Both the position numbers and the translations under genes were made by a program. The notes under the pieces were generated by a model. The model ran no database searches. It was given only the letters and a program-made list of their open reading frames with translations, and was not told where the DNA came from. A stretch of 64,000 bases of DNA from Neisseria perflava (GTDB lineage: Bacteria > Pseudomonadota > Gammaproteobacteria > Burkholderiales > Neisseriaceae): NCBI RefSeq assembly GCF_019334725.1, contig NZ_CP079818.1, positions 806,001 through 870,000 of the forward strand, given 5' to 3'. Below are positions 1 to 8,196 of this stretch, piece by piece. Every line of letters starts with the position of its first letter. Positions within the stretch are counted from its first letter, which is position 1.

Positions 1-1533
1 GGTGCCGTCGTCCAAGCCGTAGGAAGGTTTGACTTCGATTTGCGCCTGTACGCCGGTGCTTTGTTCTTGTGCGGAAACGGACAGCAAACCGTCGGCATCA
101 ACTTGGAAGGTCACGCGGATACGCGCTGCGCCTGCTGCCATGGGCGGAATACCGCGCAGGGTAAATTTGGCAAGGCTGCGGCAGTCGGAAACGAGTTCGC
201 GCTCGCCTTGAACGACGTGTATCGTCATGGCAGTTTGACCGTCTTTGAAAGTGGTAAAGTCCTGCGCACGCGCGGTAGGAATGGTAGAGTTGCGAGGAAT
301 GATTTTCTCGGCAAGACCGCCGTAGGTTTCCAGACCAAGCGATAAAGGTGTAACGTCAAGCAGTAGCCATTCGCCGTCGGTTTTGTTGCCGGCAAGGACG
401 TTTGCTTGTATGGCGGCACCGAGTGCAACCACTTCGTCAGGATTGAGGTTGTTCAGCGGGGTTTGGCCAAAGAATGTGGCAACTGCTTGTTGAACGTGCA
501 ACATGCGGGTAGAGCCGCCAACCATAATCACGCCTTTGACATCTGCCTTGGTTACGCCTGCGTCTTTCAAAGCCTGTTTGACGGGCTCGATGGTTTTTTG
601 TACCAGATTTTGGGTCAGATTGTGAAACTCTTGGCGGGTAATGACGGTATGAACTTTATGGCCGTCTGAAAGTGTGGTTTCGATGACGGCTTCGGTTTGA
701 GTGGTCAGTTTTTCTTTGGCGGTACGGACAAGGGAAAGCAGAAGTTGGCTGTCTTGTTCGTTGAGTTTGGAAAGGTCGTTTTGTTCGAGCAGGTAGCAGA
801 ACAAACGATGGTCGAAGTCATCGCCGCCCAATGCGCTGTTGCCGCCGGTGGCTTTAACTTCAAACAATCCTTTGGTCAGTTGCAATACTGATACGTCGAA
901 TGTACCACCGCCCAGGTCGTAAACGACAAACGTGCCTTCTGAAGCGTTGTCCAGTCCGTAGGCGATTGCGGCGGCGGTCGGCTCGTTGAGGAGGCGCAAT
1001 ACATTCAAGCCTGCCAAGCGTGCGGCATCTTTGGTGGCTTGACGTTGGGCATCGTCGAAATAGGCAGGTACGGTAATGACGGCACCGACCAAATCGCCGC
1101 CTAATGTTTCTTCGGCACGCGATTTAAGGGCTTTGAGGATTTCAGCCGATACTTCGATAGGCGTTTTTGCACCTTGACGGGTGTTTAACTCGACCACGCG
1201 CTCATTGGGTGTAAATCGATAGGGCAGGTATTGCGCCTCTTGTGCGAGGTCGGTAAGGGTGCGGCCGATCAGGCGTTTGGCGGAGCTGACTGTATTTAGC
1301 GGATCGGTTTTTTGGGCAGAAAGGGCGTTTTTGCCGACTTCAACTTCGCCATCCAAATAACGGACAACCGAAGGCAGGGTGGCGCGGCCGTCTGAATCAG
1401 GCAGGCAGACTGCGCTGCCGCTGCGGACTGTGGCAACCAAGCTGTTGGTTGTGCCTAAATCAATGCCTACGGCGAGGCGGTGTTGATGGGGGGCGGCGGA
1501 CATGCCGGGTTCTGAAATCTGCAAAAGAGCCAT
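1..1533 (-). CDS. hscA: Fe-S cluster assembly chaperone HscA (Hsp70 family), C-terminus beyond window
   Basis: Hsp70-type ATPase that, with HscB, helps release Fe-S clusters from the IscU scaffold in the cytoplasm. The 511 visible codons run from ATG at 1533 to the window edge without a stop; the E. coli protein has about 616 residues, so roughly the last 100 (substrate-binding lid) are missing here. Visible Hsp70 signatures are the phosphate-binding GIDLGTTNS near residue 24, VYDLGGGTFDVS, and a VGGSTR motif in the second ATPase lobe. The short N-terminal extension before the GIDLGTT motif and the start of the substrate-binding domain (LLDVTPLSLGLETYGG) fit HscA better than DnaK. I am sure of the family and fairly sure of HscA over DnaK. 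Confidence 0.9.
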   Translation of the reverse strand, partial: MALLQISEPGMSAAPHQHRLAVGIDLGTTNSLVATVRSGSAVCLPDSDGRATLPSVVRYLDGEVEVGKNALSAQKTDPLNTVSSAKRLIGRTLTDLAQEAQYLPYRFTPNERVVELNTRQGAKTPIEVSAEILKALKSRAEETLGGDLVGAVITVPAYFDDAQRQATKDAARLAGLNVLRLLNEPTAAAIAYGLDNASEGTFVVYDLGGGTFDVSVLQLTKGLFEVKATGGNSALGGDDFDHRLFCYLLEQNDLSKLNEQDSQLLLSLVRTAKEKLTTQTEAVIETTLSDGHKVHTVITRQEFHNLTQNLVQKTIEPVKQALKDAGVTKADVKGVIMVGGSTRMLHVQQAVATFFGQTPLNNLNPDEVVALGAAIQANVLAGNKTDGEWLLLDVTPLSLGLETYGGLAEKIIPRNSTIPTARAQDFTTFKDGQTAMTIHVVQGERELVSDCRSLAKFTLRGIPPMAAGAARIRVTFQVDADGLLSVSAQEQSTGVQAQIEVKPSYGLDDGT

Positions 1534-1679
1534 GATTGTGTGCCTTCTGATGCTGTATTTATTAGGATGGGGCAGATTTTAGCAGATTTTTGGCAGATAG
1601 TTGAGTGGTTTGCTAGGAAATAACCATAAGGCCTATTGTTGTTTTTTAATTGAAAAGAAAGTGGATTTTGAATCCGGAC

Positions 1680-1708
1680 TTGTATTTTTTAAGAAATGCG
1701 GATAAAAT
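1680..1708 (+). promoter_or_regulatory. Candidate sigma-70 promoter of the rpsF operon
   Basis: TTGTAT (1680-1685) and TAAAAT (1703-1708) are separated by exactly 17 bp, about 70 bp upstream of the rpsF start. No other gene lies between, so this is the likely promoter of rpsF-priB-rpsR-rplI. Seen by eye; not tested. Confidence 0.55.
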
Positions 1709-1778
1709 TCAGCCTCTTTGCCTTGCCTTTTACTTCGCATGGTGAAAGGCTGTTTTTAATCATCCATAAGGAGATAAC

Positions 1779-2150
1779 ATGCGTCATTACGAGATCGTGT
1801 TTATCGTTCATCCTGATCAAAGCGAGCAAGTGCCTGCTATGGTTGAGCGTTACAAAACCATGATTACTGAAGCCAGCGGTAAAATCCACCGTTTGGAAGA
1901 CTGGGGCCGTCGTCAATTGGCTTACCCAATCAACAAAATCCACAAAGCACATTATGTTTTGATGAATATCGAAACTACTCCTGAAGTGGTTGAAGAGCTG
2001 GAAACTGCTTTCCGCTTCAATGATGCCGTACTGCGTCACCTGACCATCAAAACAAAACACGCTGTAACTGAAGCTTCTCCAATGTTGGGCGGCGAAAAAG
2101 CAAAAAATTTGCTGAACGGTGCAGCTGAAGAAGTTGCAGCAGCCGAATAA
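1779..2150 (+). CDS. rpsF: 30S ribosomal protein S6
   Basis: Small-subunit ribosomal protein of 123 residues that binds 16S rRNA together with S18. The N-terminus MRHYEIVFIVHPDQSEQVP and the central EDWGRRQLAYPI block are characteristic of S6, and the length fits the family. An AAGGAG ribosome site precedes the ATG. It heads the operon with priB, rpsR and rplI, the classical arrangement in proteobacteria. The acidic Ala/Glu-rich C-terminus is typical of the flexible S6 tail. Confidence 0.97.
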   Translation: MRHYEIVFIVHPDQSEQVPAMVERYKTMITEASGKIHRLEDWGRRQLAYPINKIHKAHYVLMNIETTPEVVEELETAFRFNDAVLRHLTIKTKHAVTEASPMLGGEKAKNLLNGAAEEVAAAE

Positions 2151-2152
2151 GA

Positions 2153-2449
2153 TTGAACAATCTGATTAAGCTTACCGCCCGTATCTTACAGGTTCAGCCT
2201 TTGAGATACACGCCGGCAGGAATTCCTGTTTTAGATGTTGTGTTACAACATGAATCTTGGCAGGAAGAAAACGGACAGAAATGTCTGGTCAAATTTGAAA
2301 TTCCCGCGCGGATTTTAGGTAAGCAGGCTGAGGAATGGCAGTATCGGCAAGATGCTATCATCGAGTCGGAAGGATTTTTGGCGCAACGCAGCCAACGCTT
2401 CCCCAAGCCGGTACTACGCATACAGAACATTAAAGAATATAAAGGTTAA
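2153..2449 (+). CDS. priB: Primosomal replication protein PriB
   Basis: Single-stranded-DNA-binding OB-fold protein of 98 residues that works with PriA in restarting stalled replication forks. The block RYTPAGIPVLD followed by HESWQEENGQ, and the terminal RIQNIKEYKG, match the short neisserial PriB type. The start is a TTG two bases after the rpsF stop and no convincing ribosome site precedes it, so it is probably translated by coupling to rpsF. Its place between rpsF and rpsR is conserved in beta- and gamma-proteobacteria. Confidence 0.93.
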   Translation: MNNLIKLTARILQVQPLRYTPAGIPVLDVVLQHESWQEENGQKCLVKFEIPARILGKQAEEWQYRQDAIIESEGFLAQRSQRFPKPVLRIQNIKEYKG

Positions 2450-2455
2450 ACGACA

Positions 2456-2686
2456 ATGGCTCGTCAATCATTCAAACGTAGAAAATTCTGCCGCTTTACG
2501 GCTGAAAAAATCCAAGAAGTTGATTACAAACAAGTTGATTTGTTGAAAGACTTCATCTCTGAAAACGGCAAAATCATCCCTGCCCGCATTACTGGTACTA
2601 AAGCACACTACCAACGTCAGTTGGCTACTGCTGTGAAACGTGCCCGTTTCCTGGCTCTGTTGCCTTACACCGATCAACACAAATAA
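2456..2686 (+). CDS. rpsR: 30S ribosomal protein S18
   Basis: Basic 76-residue small-subunit protein, partner of S6 on the 16S rRNA platform. Recognised by the N-terminal FKRRKFCRF stretch, the DFISENGKIIPARITG block and the C-terminal KRARFLALLPYTDQH. It starts six bases after the priB stop within the same operon. Confidence 0.97.
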   Translation: MARQSFKRRKFCRFTAEKIQEVDYKQVDLLKDFISENGKIIPARITGTKAHYQRQLATAVKRARFLALLPYTDQHK

Positions 2687-2702
2687 TTTTGGAGTTTAAA
2701 TC

Positions 2703-3155
2703 ATGCAAATTATTCTGTTAGAAAAAATCGGCGGTCTGGGTAACTTGGGTGACATCGTAACCGTTAAAAACGGTTACGCACGCAACTTCCTGATCCCTGC
2801 CGGTAAAGCAAAACGTGCAACCGAAGCCAACATGAAAGAATTCGAAGCACGCCGCGCTGAATTGGAAGCCAAACAAGCTGAAATCTTGGCTGATGCTAAA
2901 GCACGTCAAGAAAAACTGGAAGGCCAAACCATTACTGTTGCTCAAAAAGCCGGTGTTGATGGTCGTCTGTTCGGCTCTGTTACCAATGCTGACATCGCTG
3001 AAGCAATTGTTGCTGCCGGTATCCAAGCTGCTAAAGCAAACGTACGTCTGCCTAACGGCCCATTGAAAGCTGTTGGCGAATACGAAGTTGAAGTGGCTCT
3101 GCACACTGACGCTGTTGCTAAAATTACCGTTGCTGTTGTTGCAGCCGCTGAGTAA
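2703..3155 (+). CDS. rplI: 50S ribosomal protein L9
   Basis: Large-subunit protein of 150 residues with two domains joined by a long helix. The N-terminal rRNA-binding domain reads MQIILLEKIGGLGNLGD with the Gly-rich NGYARNFLIP motif. The central helix (about residues 42-75) is rich in Ala, Glu and Lys, and the C-terminal domain begins near GVDGRLFGSVT. A GGAG ribosome site precedes the ATG. It is the last gene of the operon and is followed by a DUS-pair terminator. Confidence 0.97.
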   Translation: MQIILLEKIGGLGNLGDIVTVKNGYARNFLIPAGKAKRATEANMKEFEARRAELEAKQAEILADAKARQEKLEGQTITVAQKAGVDGRLFGSVTNADIAEAIVAAGIQAAKANVRLPNGPLKAVGEYEVEVALHTDAVAKITVAVVAAAE

Positions 3156-3165
3156 TTGATTCATT

Positions 3166-3213
3166 CAAGGCCGTCTGAAAATCAAGGGTTTCCTTGGATT
3201 TCAGACGGCCTTG
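3166..3213 (+). terminator. DUS inverted-repeat terminator after rplI
   Basis: CAAGGCCGTCTGAAA pairs with TTTCAGACGGCCTTG across an 18-base loop, 10 bases after the rplI stop. Each arm carries a complete AG-type DUS. Confidence 0.8.
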
Positions 3214-3362
3214 TCTATGTGCTTGAGTCGAAGCAAATAGGTACCGAGTTTCTATATTTTTTGGCTGATTAAAAAGATGGCAGTTGGCATAGAGAGATGA
3301 TGTGTTGGACGAATATTCTTTCGTATTCGGATTTATCATAGTATTTAATAAAGAGATTATTT

Positions 3363-4442
3363 ATGAATAAAATCAAAATCTTTGGGATGGGTCTGGCTGC
3401 TTTGGCTCTAGCTTCATGTAGTACCCCGCAAAAGCCTGCTGTCGATACAGCGAAACCTGTTGAGCCTGTTTCTTCTGCAAAACGCCCTGTATTTGATGCA
3501 GCGGCTGAATCTGTTGCCAGCAGCGGTTTTAATGAGAACGTCAATGTTCAGCAGTTTATCCAATATGAAGTAAAAAACCGCCGTTTCAGTGCGGAAGAGT
3601 TGCGCAATTTCTTTAATGGCGTGGTGTATAAAGGCAACATTATTACCATTATGTACCGCCCAAGCACTTCGCGTCCTTGGTATGAATTCCGCACCGGTAA
3701 CTCTGGTGCAGCCAAATTTAACGGCGGCAGACAATTCTATGCGGCAAACCGTGCCGTAATCGATGATGTGGCACGCAAATACGGCGTACCTGCCGAATTG
3801 ATTGTGGCGATTCTCGGTATCGAAACCAATTACGGCAAAAATACGGGTAGCTTCCGCGTTGCCGATGCCTTGAGTACATTGGCCTTTGATTATCCACGCC
3901 GTGCCGAGTTCTTCCAAAACGAGTTGAGCGAACTTTTGCAGATGGCAAAAGAAGAAAAAGAAAATATCTTTGACTTCAAAGGCAGCTATGCCGGTGCGAT
4001 GGGTATGCCGCAATTTATGCCTTCAAGCTACCGTAAATGGGCGGTGGACTATGATGGTGATGGTCATCGCGATATTTGGAATAATGTCGGCGATGTGGCG
4101 GCTTCTGTCGCCAATTATATGAAACAGCATGGCTGGCAGACCGGCGGTAAGATGGTTGTGCCGGTAAGTCTGACGATTACTCCGCACTTGCAGGCGATTA
4201 TCGATGAGAAAACTGCCTTGACGCGCACTGTCGCAGATTTCAAAGCTTTGGGTGTCGTGCCTCAAGCTGCTGTTGCGGATAATGAAAAGGCTGTATTGTA
4301 TGCTTTGGAAACCAGCCCGGGCGTATTTGAATACTATTTGGGCCTGAATAACTTCTACACTGTATGGCAATACAACCACAGCCGCATGTATGTAACAGCG
4401 GTACGCGATATTGCGAATGCAATCAATAACAATGGCCTGTAA
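3363..4442 (+). CDS. mltB: Membrane-bound lytic murein transglycosylase B (lipoprotein)
   Basis: Cleaves the MurNAc-GlcNAc bond of peptidoglycan with formation of 1,6-anhydro ends, at the outer membrane facing the periplasm. The 359-residue protein has a lipoprotein signal ending in LASC, so Cys19 is the likely lipidated residue. The catalytic Glu lies in ILGIETNYGKN (about residue 154), and the YAGAMGMPQFMPSSY motif and a DYDGDGHRDIW calcium-loop-like segment are typical of the MltB/Slt35 family. It stands alone between the ribosomal operon and a convergent gene, closed by a conventional hairpin at 4451. The leader upstream is AT-rich, but no clear promoter was found. Confidence 0.92.
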   Translation: MNKIKIFGMGLAALALASCSTPQKPAVDTAKPVEPVSSAKRPVFDAAAESVASSGFNENVNVQQFIQYEVKNRRFSAEELRNFFNGVVYKGNIITIMYRPSTSRPWYEFRTGNSGAAKFNGGRQFYAANRAVIDDVARKYGVPAELIVAILGIETNYGKNTGSFRVADALSTLAFDYPRRAEFFQNELSELLQMAKEEKENIFDFKGSYAGAMGMPQFMPSSYRKWAVDYDGDGHRDIWNNVGDVAASVANYMKQHGWQTGGKMVVPVSLTITPHLQAIIDEKTALTRTVADFKALGVVPQAAVADNEKAVLYALETSPGVFEYYLGLNNFYTVWQYNHSRMYVTAVRDIANAINNNGL

Positions 4443-4450
4443 GCCATAAG

Positions 4451-4475
4451 AAAACCACCCATTTGGGTGGTTTTT
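4451..4475. terminator. Bidirectional hairpin terminator between mltB and the mutarotase gene
   Basis: AAAACCACCC, a short ATTT loop, then GGGTGGTTTTT. This is a compact factor-independent terminator without DUS sequence, placed between converging genes and usable from both sides. Confidence 0.85.
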
Positions 4476-4502
4476 AAGTATTTGGGGCTTTTACAGAACA
4501 TT

Positions 4503-5216
4503 TTAAGCCATCAGTTTGATTTTCATGGCGTAACGTTTTTTGCTGTGCCCTGAAACAAACTGTCCGCCTTTTGCAGGGGATAAAAACGCATTGCCTTCTG
4601 CGGTTGGTTCTGCACAAGTATATTGGCCGTTTCTATCGCTCCAGAGGGCATACACAGGCAGATTGTGGGTGCGGATATCCAGTTTCAAGCCGTTAAATGC
4701 AACGTGTGCATCCTGGTCGGAGGAAACAAATTCGGTATGGGAGATATAGTCGGCATCGTATGGCGCGCCGTTGAAATCAAATTGTGTACCTGCGGCGGTA
4801 AAGTAGGGGTGGAATCCCGGAGACGTGCGGACGGGCGATTCGCCGTAATTGCAGACAGTTAGGATGGCGATGGCTTCATTTTCGTTAGGCAGACTGTAAT
4901 CAAGCAACCATTCGACGTGTTCATAGCCTTTTTCTGTGCTGATTAATTTCAAGCCGATATCCGATTCATTTTGATGGCGGATTTCCCAGTCTGAAGTTCT
5001 GCCGAAACCATGTTGAGCTAGATGATTTTTGCTGTCCGGTCCGAATTGGGGTAAGCAGACGTGCATGCCGCCGCGTAATTTTGTATCATCGCCCACGTGG
5101 ACGCTGGTTTTCGGAAACAAGACTTCCCGTCCTTTTAGAATCAGGGAGTCAATATATCCGCCCATTGTATTGACTTGCATAGTGGCTGATTGGTTGCGTA
5201 GTATGATTTCAGGCAT
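4503..5216 (-). CDS. Aldose 1-epimerase / hexose-6-phosphate mutarotase family protein
   Basis: Likely interconverts the alpha and beta anomers of a sugar or sugar phosphate in the cytoplasm. The family is shown by RGGMHVCLPQFGPDS followed by QHGFGRTSDWEI, the LDYSLPNENEAIAIL strand block, and the catalytic-type segment TSPGFHPYFTA with its His. I place the start at the ATG at 5216 (237 residues), because MPEIILRN begins the conserved first strand. Reading frames extend upstream to 5264 (ATG) and 5318 (TTG), but those residues look unlike the family and have no better ribosome site. Substrate unknown. It is divergent from dnaX. Confidence 0.8.
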   Translation of the reverse strand: MPEIILRNQSATMQVNTMGGYIDSLILKGREVLFPKTSVHVGDDTKLRGGMHVCLPQFGPDSKNHLAQHGFGRTSDWEIRHQNESDIGLKLISTEKGYEHVEWLLDYSLPNENEAIAILTVCNYGESPVRTSPGFHPYFTAAGTQFDFNGAPYDADYISHTEFVSSDQDAHVAFNGLKLDIRTHNLPVYALWSDRNGQYTCAEPTAEGNAFLSPAKGGQFVSGHSKKRYAMKIKLMA

Positions 5217-5347
5217 AATGATTTTAGCTTCAAATTGTTTATCATTTGTGTGGCATTCTAACATTGCGATGACATGCTGTCGCTGCCAGCTTGATAGAAA
5301 ATCCTTAATAAAAATCAAAAAAATGCTAGAATATATGCCATTTTCTG

Positions 5348-5387
5348 AGGCCGTCTGAAGAGCGGATAATTCTTTTCAGACGGCCTT
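5348..5387. repeat. Inverted DUS pair between divergent genes
   Basis: AGGCCGTCTGAAGA and TCTTTTCAGACGGCCT face each other in the leader of dnaX. As the flanking genes diverge it cannot terminate either of them; it is either a pure uptake site or part of the dnaX leader. Confidence 0.7.
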
Positions 5388-5414
5388 CCGATTTATTTCC
5401 CGTAGAGAAACAAC

Positions 5415-7406
5415 ATGGCTTATCAAGTTCTTGCACGAAAATGGCGTCCGAAAACCTTTGCCGATTTGGTCGGTCAGGAACACGTCGTCAAAGCCCTGCG
5501 CAACGCGCTGGACGAAGGCCGTCTGCACCATGCCTATCTGCTGACAGGGACGCGCGGTGTGGGCAAGACCACGATTGCCAGGATTTTGGCCAAGAGCTTG
5601 AACTGCGAAAATGCCGTGCATGGCGAGCCGTGCGGTCAGTGTGAAAGCTGTACGCAAATCGACAGCGGCCGTTATGTGGACTTATTGGAAATCGACGCGG
5701 CATCGAATACCGGCATCGATAATATCCGCGAAGTATTGGAAAATGCGCAATACGCACCGACTGCGGGTAAATACAAAGTCTATATCATCGACGAAGTGCA
5801 TATGCTTTCCAAAAGCGCGTTCAATGCCATGCTGAAGACTTTGGAAGAACCGCCTGAACACGTTAAATTCATTTTGGCGACCACCGATCCGCATAAAGTC
5901 CCCATTACCGTATTGAGCCGCTGTTTGCAGTTTGTTTTGCGCAACATGACAACCCAACAGGTTGCCGAGCATTTGGCACATGTCTTGGACCGTGAAAACG
6001 TTCCTTATCAGCCGCAGGCTTTGCAGCTTTTGGGACGTGCCGCCGCCGGTTCGATGCGCGATGCGTTGAGCCTTTTGGATCAGGCGATTGCCATGGGTTC
6101 GGGTAAAGTTGCCGAACAAGATGTCCGCCAGATGATCGGAGCGGTCGATAAACAATATTTGTTTGAATTGCTTGAAGGAATCATCAATCAAAACGGTGAG
6201 GCCTTGCTGGAAAAGGCTCAGGAAATGTCCGCCAGAGCGATTGGTTTTGACAGCGCCTTGGCAGAATTGGCTATGTTGTTGCAACGTTTGGCTTTGATTC
6301 AAACCATTCCTTCTGCCTTGGCAAATGACGACCCTGAGCGTGAAACTTTGCTGCGATTAAGTCAGGCTTTGAGTGGCGAGCAGGTTCAGCTTTATTATCA
6401 ATGTGCTATTCATGGTAAACAGGATTTGCCGCTGGCTCCGGACGAGTATGCCGGTTTTGTCATGACGCTTTTGCGCATACTTGCATTTGCGCCGTTGGCT
6501 GCTTCGGGTTGCGATACGCAAAGTCAGATTGAACACACGGATTTGCATTCCGACCATCAGAAAGCTGAGGCCGAAAAAAAGCCTTTTCAGCTGCCGAAAT
6601 CTGAACCGATAGCAGCACCGGTGGTTGAGAAAGAGGCTGTTCCGACCAAACAGGATATCGTTGAAAGGCCGTCTGAAGAAACTATTCAGTCTGCTCAACA
6701 ACAGACGGATGTACCGCCTTGGGAAGACATGCCGAGCCAAGTATCGGCTGAGCCGCCTCAAATTCAAGCGGCGCAGAAGCAAGAAGCTGCGGAGCCATTG
6801 CCTGTTGCAAAAGTTCAGACGGCCCCTGAGCTGGAAGAATATCCGCACATGGATGAGGAAATTCCGCCTCCGTATTTTGATGAAGCATATACATATGAAG
6901 ATTCGCATCATGCTGATGTGATGGAAGTACCACAGCCGGTTGTGTCTGAAGAAGAGGAGGGAGATGAAGAAGAGCTTCAGTTCGCTCCTTTGCCTGAGTT
7001 TAAAACTGAGAATTGGCACAGCATTATCGAACGCTTTGCCCGTAAATTAGGCGCGGCGCAGATGTTAGCGCAAAATGCGGCATGGACGAGTTATGATGCG
7101 GAAGCAGGTTTAATCATGCTGTCGTTGACGGATGAGGCCAAAGCTACTGCCAATAAAGAGCGCTTGGACAAAATCTGCCAGACGTTGAGCGAGGCTTACC
7201 ATCTTGGCAATTTAAGGCTGCAAACTGAGCCTTGGCAGGATGATAAAGGCTGGGAAACGCCGGTGATGCGCCGCAAACGTATTCAAGAAGAAGGGCGGCA
7301 GCAGGCGCAAGATTTGCTGGAAGCGGATACAACGGCGCAGAAAATCTTGCAAACCTTTGAAGCGCAATGGCTGCCGGATTCTTTAGAGTTGGCAGGACAT
7401 TCTTAA
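5415..7406 (+). CDS. dnaX: DNA polymerase III subunits tau/gamma
   Basis: Clamp-loader ATPase of the replicative polymerase. The 663-residue tau form has Walker A GTRGVGKTT (residues 45-53), a zinc module with Cys64, Cys73, Cys76 and Cys79, Walker B YIIDEVH near 123-129 and the SRC sensor motif at 168-170. Residues about 370-560 form a low-complexity Pro/Glu-rich linker leading to the C-terminal polymerase-binding domain. At codons 387-389 lies the slippery heptamer A AAA AAG (6575-6581). Slipping back one base would read AFSAAEI and stop at the TGA at 6602-6604, giving a gamma-like product of 396 residues. ybaB follows, as in many proteobacteria. Confidence 0.96.
   Translation: MAYQVLARKWRPKTFADLVGQEHVVKALRNALDEGRLHHAYLLTGTRGVGKTTIARILAKSLNCENAVHGEPCGQCESCTQIDSGRYVDLLEIDAASNTGIDNIREVLENAQYAPTAGKYKVYIIDEVHMLSKSAFNAMLKTLEEPPEHVKFILATTDPHKVPITVLSRCLQFVLRNMTTQQVAEHLAHVLDRENVPYQPQALQLLGRAAAGSMRDALSLLDQAIAMGSGKVAEQDVRQMIGAVDKQYLFELLEGIINQNGEALLEKAQEMSARAIGFDSALAELAMLLQRLALIQTIPSALANDDPERETLLRLSQALSGEQVQLYYQCAIHGKQDLPLAPDEYAGFVMTLLRILAFAPLAASGCDTQSQIEHTDLHSDHQKAEAEKKPFQLPKSEPIAAPVVEKEAVPTKQDIVERPSEETIQSAQQQTDVPPWEDMPSQVSAEPPQIQAAQKQEAAEPLPVAKVQTAPELEEYPHMDEEIPPPYFDEAYTYEDSHHADVMEVPQPVVSEEEEGDEEELQFAPLPEFKTENWHSIIERFARKLGAAQMLAQNAAWTSYDAEAGLIMLSLTDEAKATANKERLDKICQTLSEAYHLGNLRLQTEPWQDDKGWETPVMRRKRIQEEGRQQAQDLLEADTTAQKILQTFEAQWLPDSLELAGHS
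6575..6581 (+). promoter_or_regulatory. Candidate programmed -1 frameshift site in dnaX
   Basis: The heptamer A AAA AAG is in the correct phase (codons AAA AAG in the zero frame) and is the same heptamer used in E. coli dnaX. A GAGG at 6567-6570 could act as an upstream ribosome-pairing stimulator, though it is closer than in E. coli. The -1 frame closes seven sense codons later. No strong downstream hairpin was seen by eye. Confidence 0.6.
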
Positions 7407-7420
7407 AATACTGATATACA

Positions 7421-7456
7421 AGGCCGTCTGAAAGGCAATAGCGTTTTTCAGACGGC
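7421..7456 (+). terminator. DUS inverted repeat between dnaX and ybaB
   Basis: GCCGTCTGAAA pairs with TTTTCAGACGGC. No T-run follows, so this is at most a partial terminator and read-through into ybaB is plausible. Confidence 0.55.
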
Positions 7457-7496
7457 ATGAGTGAAACCCATTTATTCAAACCCATAGGAGTAAAAC

Positions 7497-7832
7497 ATGT
7501 TCGGAAAAGCCGGATTAGGCGGCCTGATGAAACAGGCTCAACAAATGCAGGAAAACATGAAAAAGGCACAAGCCAAGCTGGCTGAAACCGAAGTTGAAGG
7601 TGAAGCAGGCAATGGTTTGGTGAAAGTTGTGATGACGTGTTCGCATGTTGTCCGCAAACTTGAAATCAGCCCTGATTTGATTCAAGAAGCCGCTGACGAC
7701 AAAGAAATGCTGGAAGATTTGGTATTGGCCGCCATTAATGCCGCTTCTGAAAAAGCCGAAGAAACCACCAACAAAACCATGGGTGCATTCACCCAAGGCC
7801 TGCCTGCCGGTATGGGCGATTTCTTCCGTTGA
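7497..7832 (+). CDS. YbaB/EbfC family nucleoid-associated protein
   Basis: Small DNA-binding protein of 111 residues that forms dimers with a tweezer-like shape in this family. The N-terminal MFGKAGLGGLMKQAQQMQENMKKAQAKLAE coiled segment, the EGEAGNGLVKVVM strand block and the Gly/Met-rich C-terminus are typical. A TAGGAG ribosome site precedes the ATG. Linkage to dnaX is conserved in many bacteria, where recR often follows; recR is not here, and a tRNA gene on the other strand comes next. Confidence 0.93.
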   Translation: MFGKAGLGGLMKQAQQMQENMKKAQAKLAETEVEGEAGNGLVKVVMTCSHVVRKLEISPDLIQEAADDKEMLEDLVLAAINAASEKAEETTNKTMGAFTQGLPAGMGDFFR

Positions 7833-7845
7833 TTTAAAAATAAAT

Positions 7846-7890
7846 AAAAGGCCGTCTGAAGCCAGATTTGGGTTTCAGACGGCCTTTTTT
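7846..7890 (+). terminator. DUS inverted-repeat terminator after ybaB
   Basis: AAAAGGCCGTCTGAA and TTTCAGACGGCCTTTTTT form a strong hairpin with a terminal T-run, 14 bases after the ybaB stop. Confidence 0.85.
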
Positions 7891-7945
7891 ATTATGAGGA
7901 CTCATGGGCTTTCTTTGGGAAAGAACAAGCGTTCCTTATTGATGT

Positions 7946-7975
7946 AAAAAAGCCTGAACAGCAGTTCAGGCTTTT
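7946..7975 (-). terminator. Terminator of tRNA-Asn
   Basis: On the minus strand AAAAGCCTGAAC pairs with GTTCAGGCTTTTTT over a short loop, beginning a few bases after the tRNA 3' end. The T-run is oriented for the tRNA transcript. Confidence 0.8.
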
Positions 7976-7981
7976 GAAATT

Positions 7982-8057
7982 TGGCTCCCCGACCTGGGCT
8001 CGAACCAGGGACCTGCGGATTAACAGTCCGTCGCTCTACCGACTGAGCTATCGGGGA
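7982..8057 (-). tRNA. tRNA-Asn (anticodon GTT)
   Basis: A 76-base cloverleaf including an encoded CCA. The acceptor stem pairs TCCCCGA with TCGGGGA. The D-arm is GCTCAGTCGGTAGAGC, the anticodon loop is CTGTTAA with GTT at the centre, and the T-arm loop contains TTCGAGC. It has its own promoter and terminator and is a single-gene unit. Read by eye, not scored with a covariance model. Confidence 0.96.
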
Positions 8058-8066
8058 ATGGGGCGT

Positions 8067-8094
8067 ATTATAATGGCTGGAAAAAATGTGTCAA
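8067..8094 (-). promoter_or_regulatory. Consensus sigma-70 promoter of tRNA-Asn
   Basis: On the minus strand TTGACA (8094-8089), a 16-bp spacer and TATAAT (8072-8067) lie 10 bases upstream of the mature tRNA 5' end. Both hexamers match the consensus perfectly, as expected of a strong stable-RNA promoter. Confidence 0.85.
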
Positions 8095-8196
8095 TCCATA
8101 TTTTCAAGAAAATGGTGCAAAATATTTCAAATGTTTGAATGTTAAAAATATTTTGTAATCAAGTTTCACATACTCCCCAGCCGTTTCAGACGGCCT

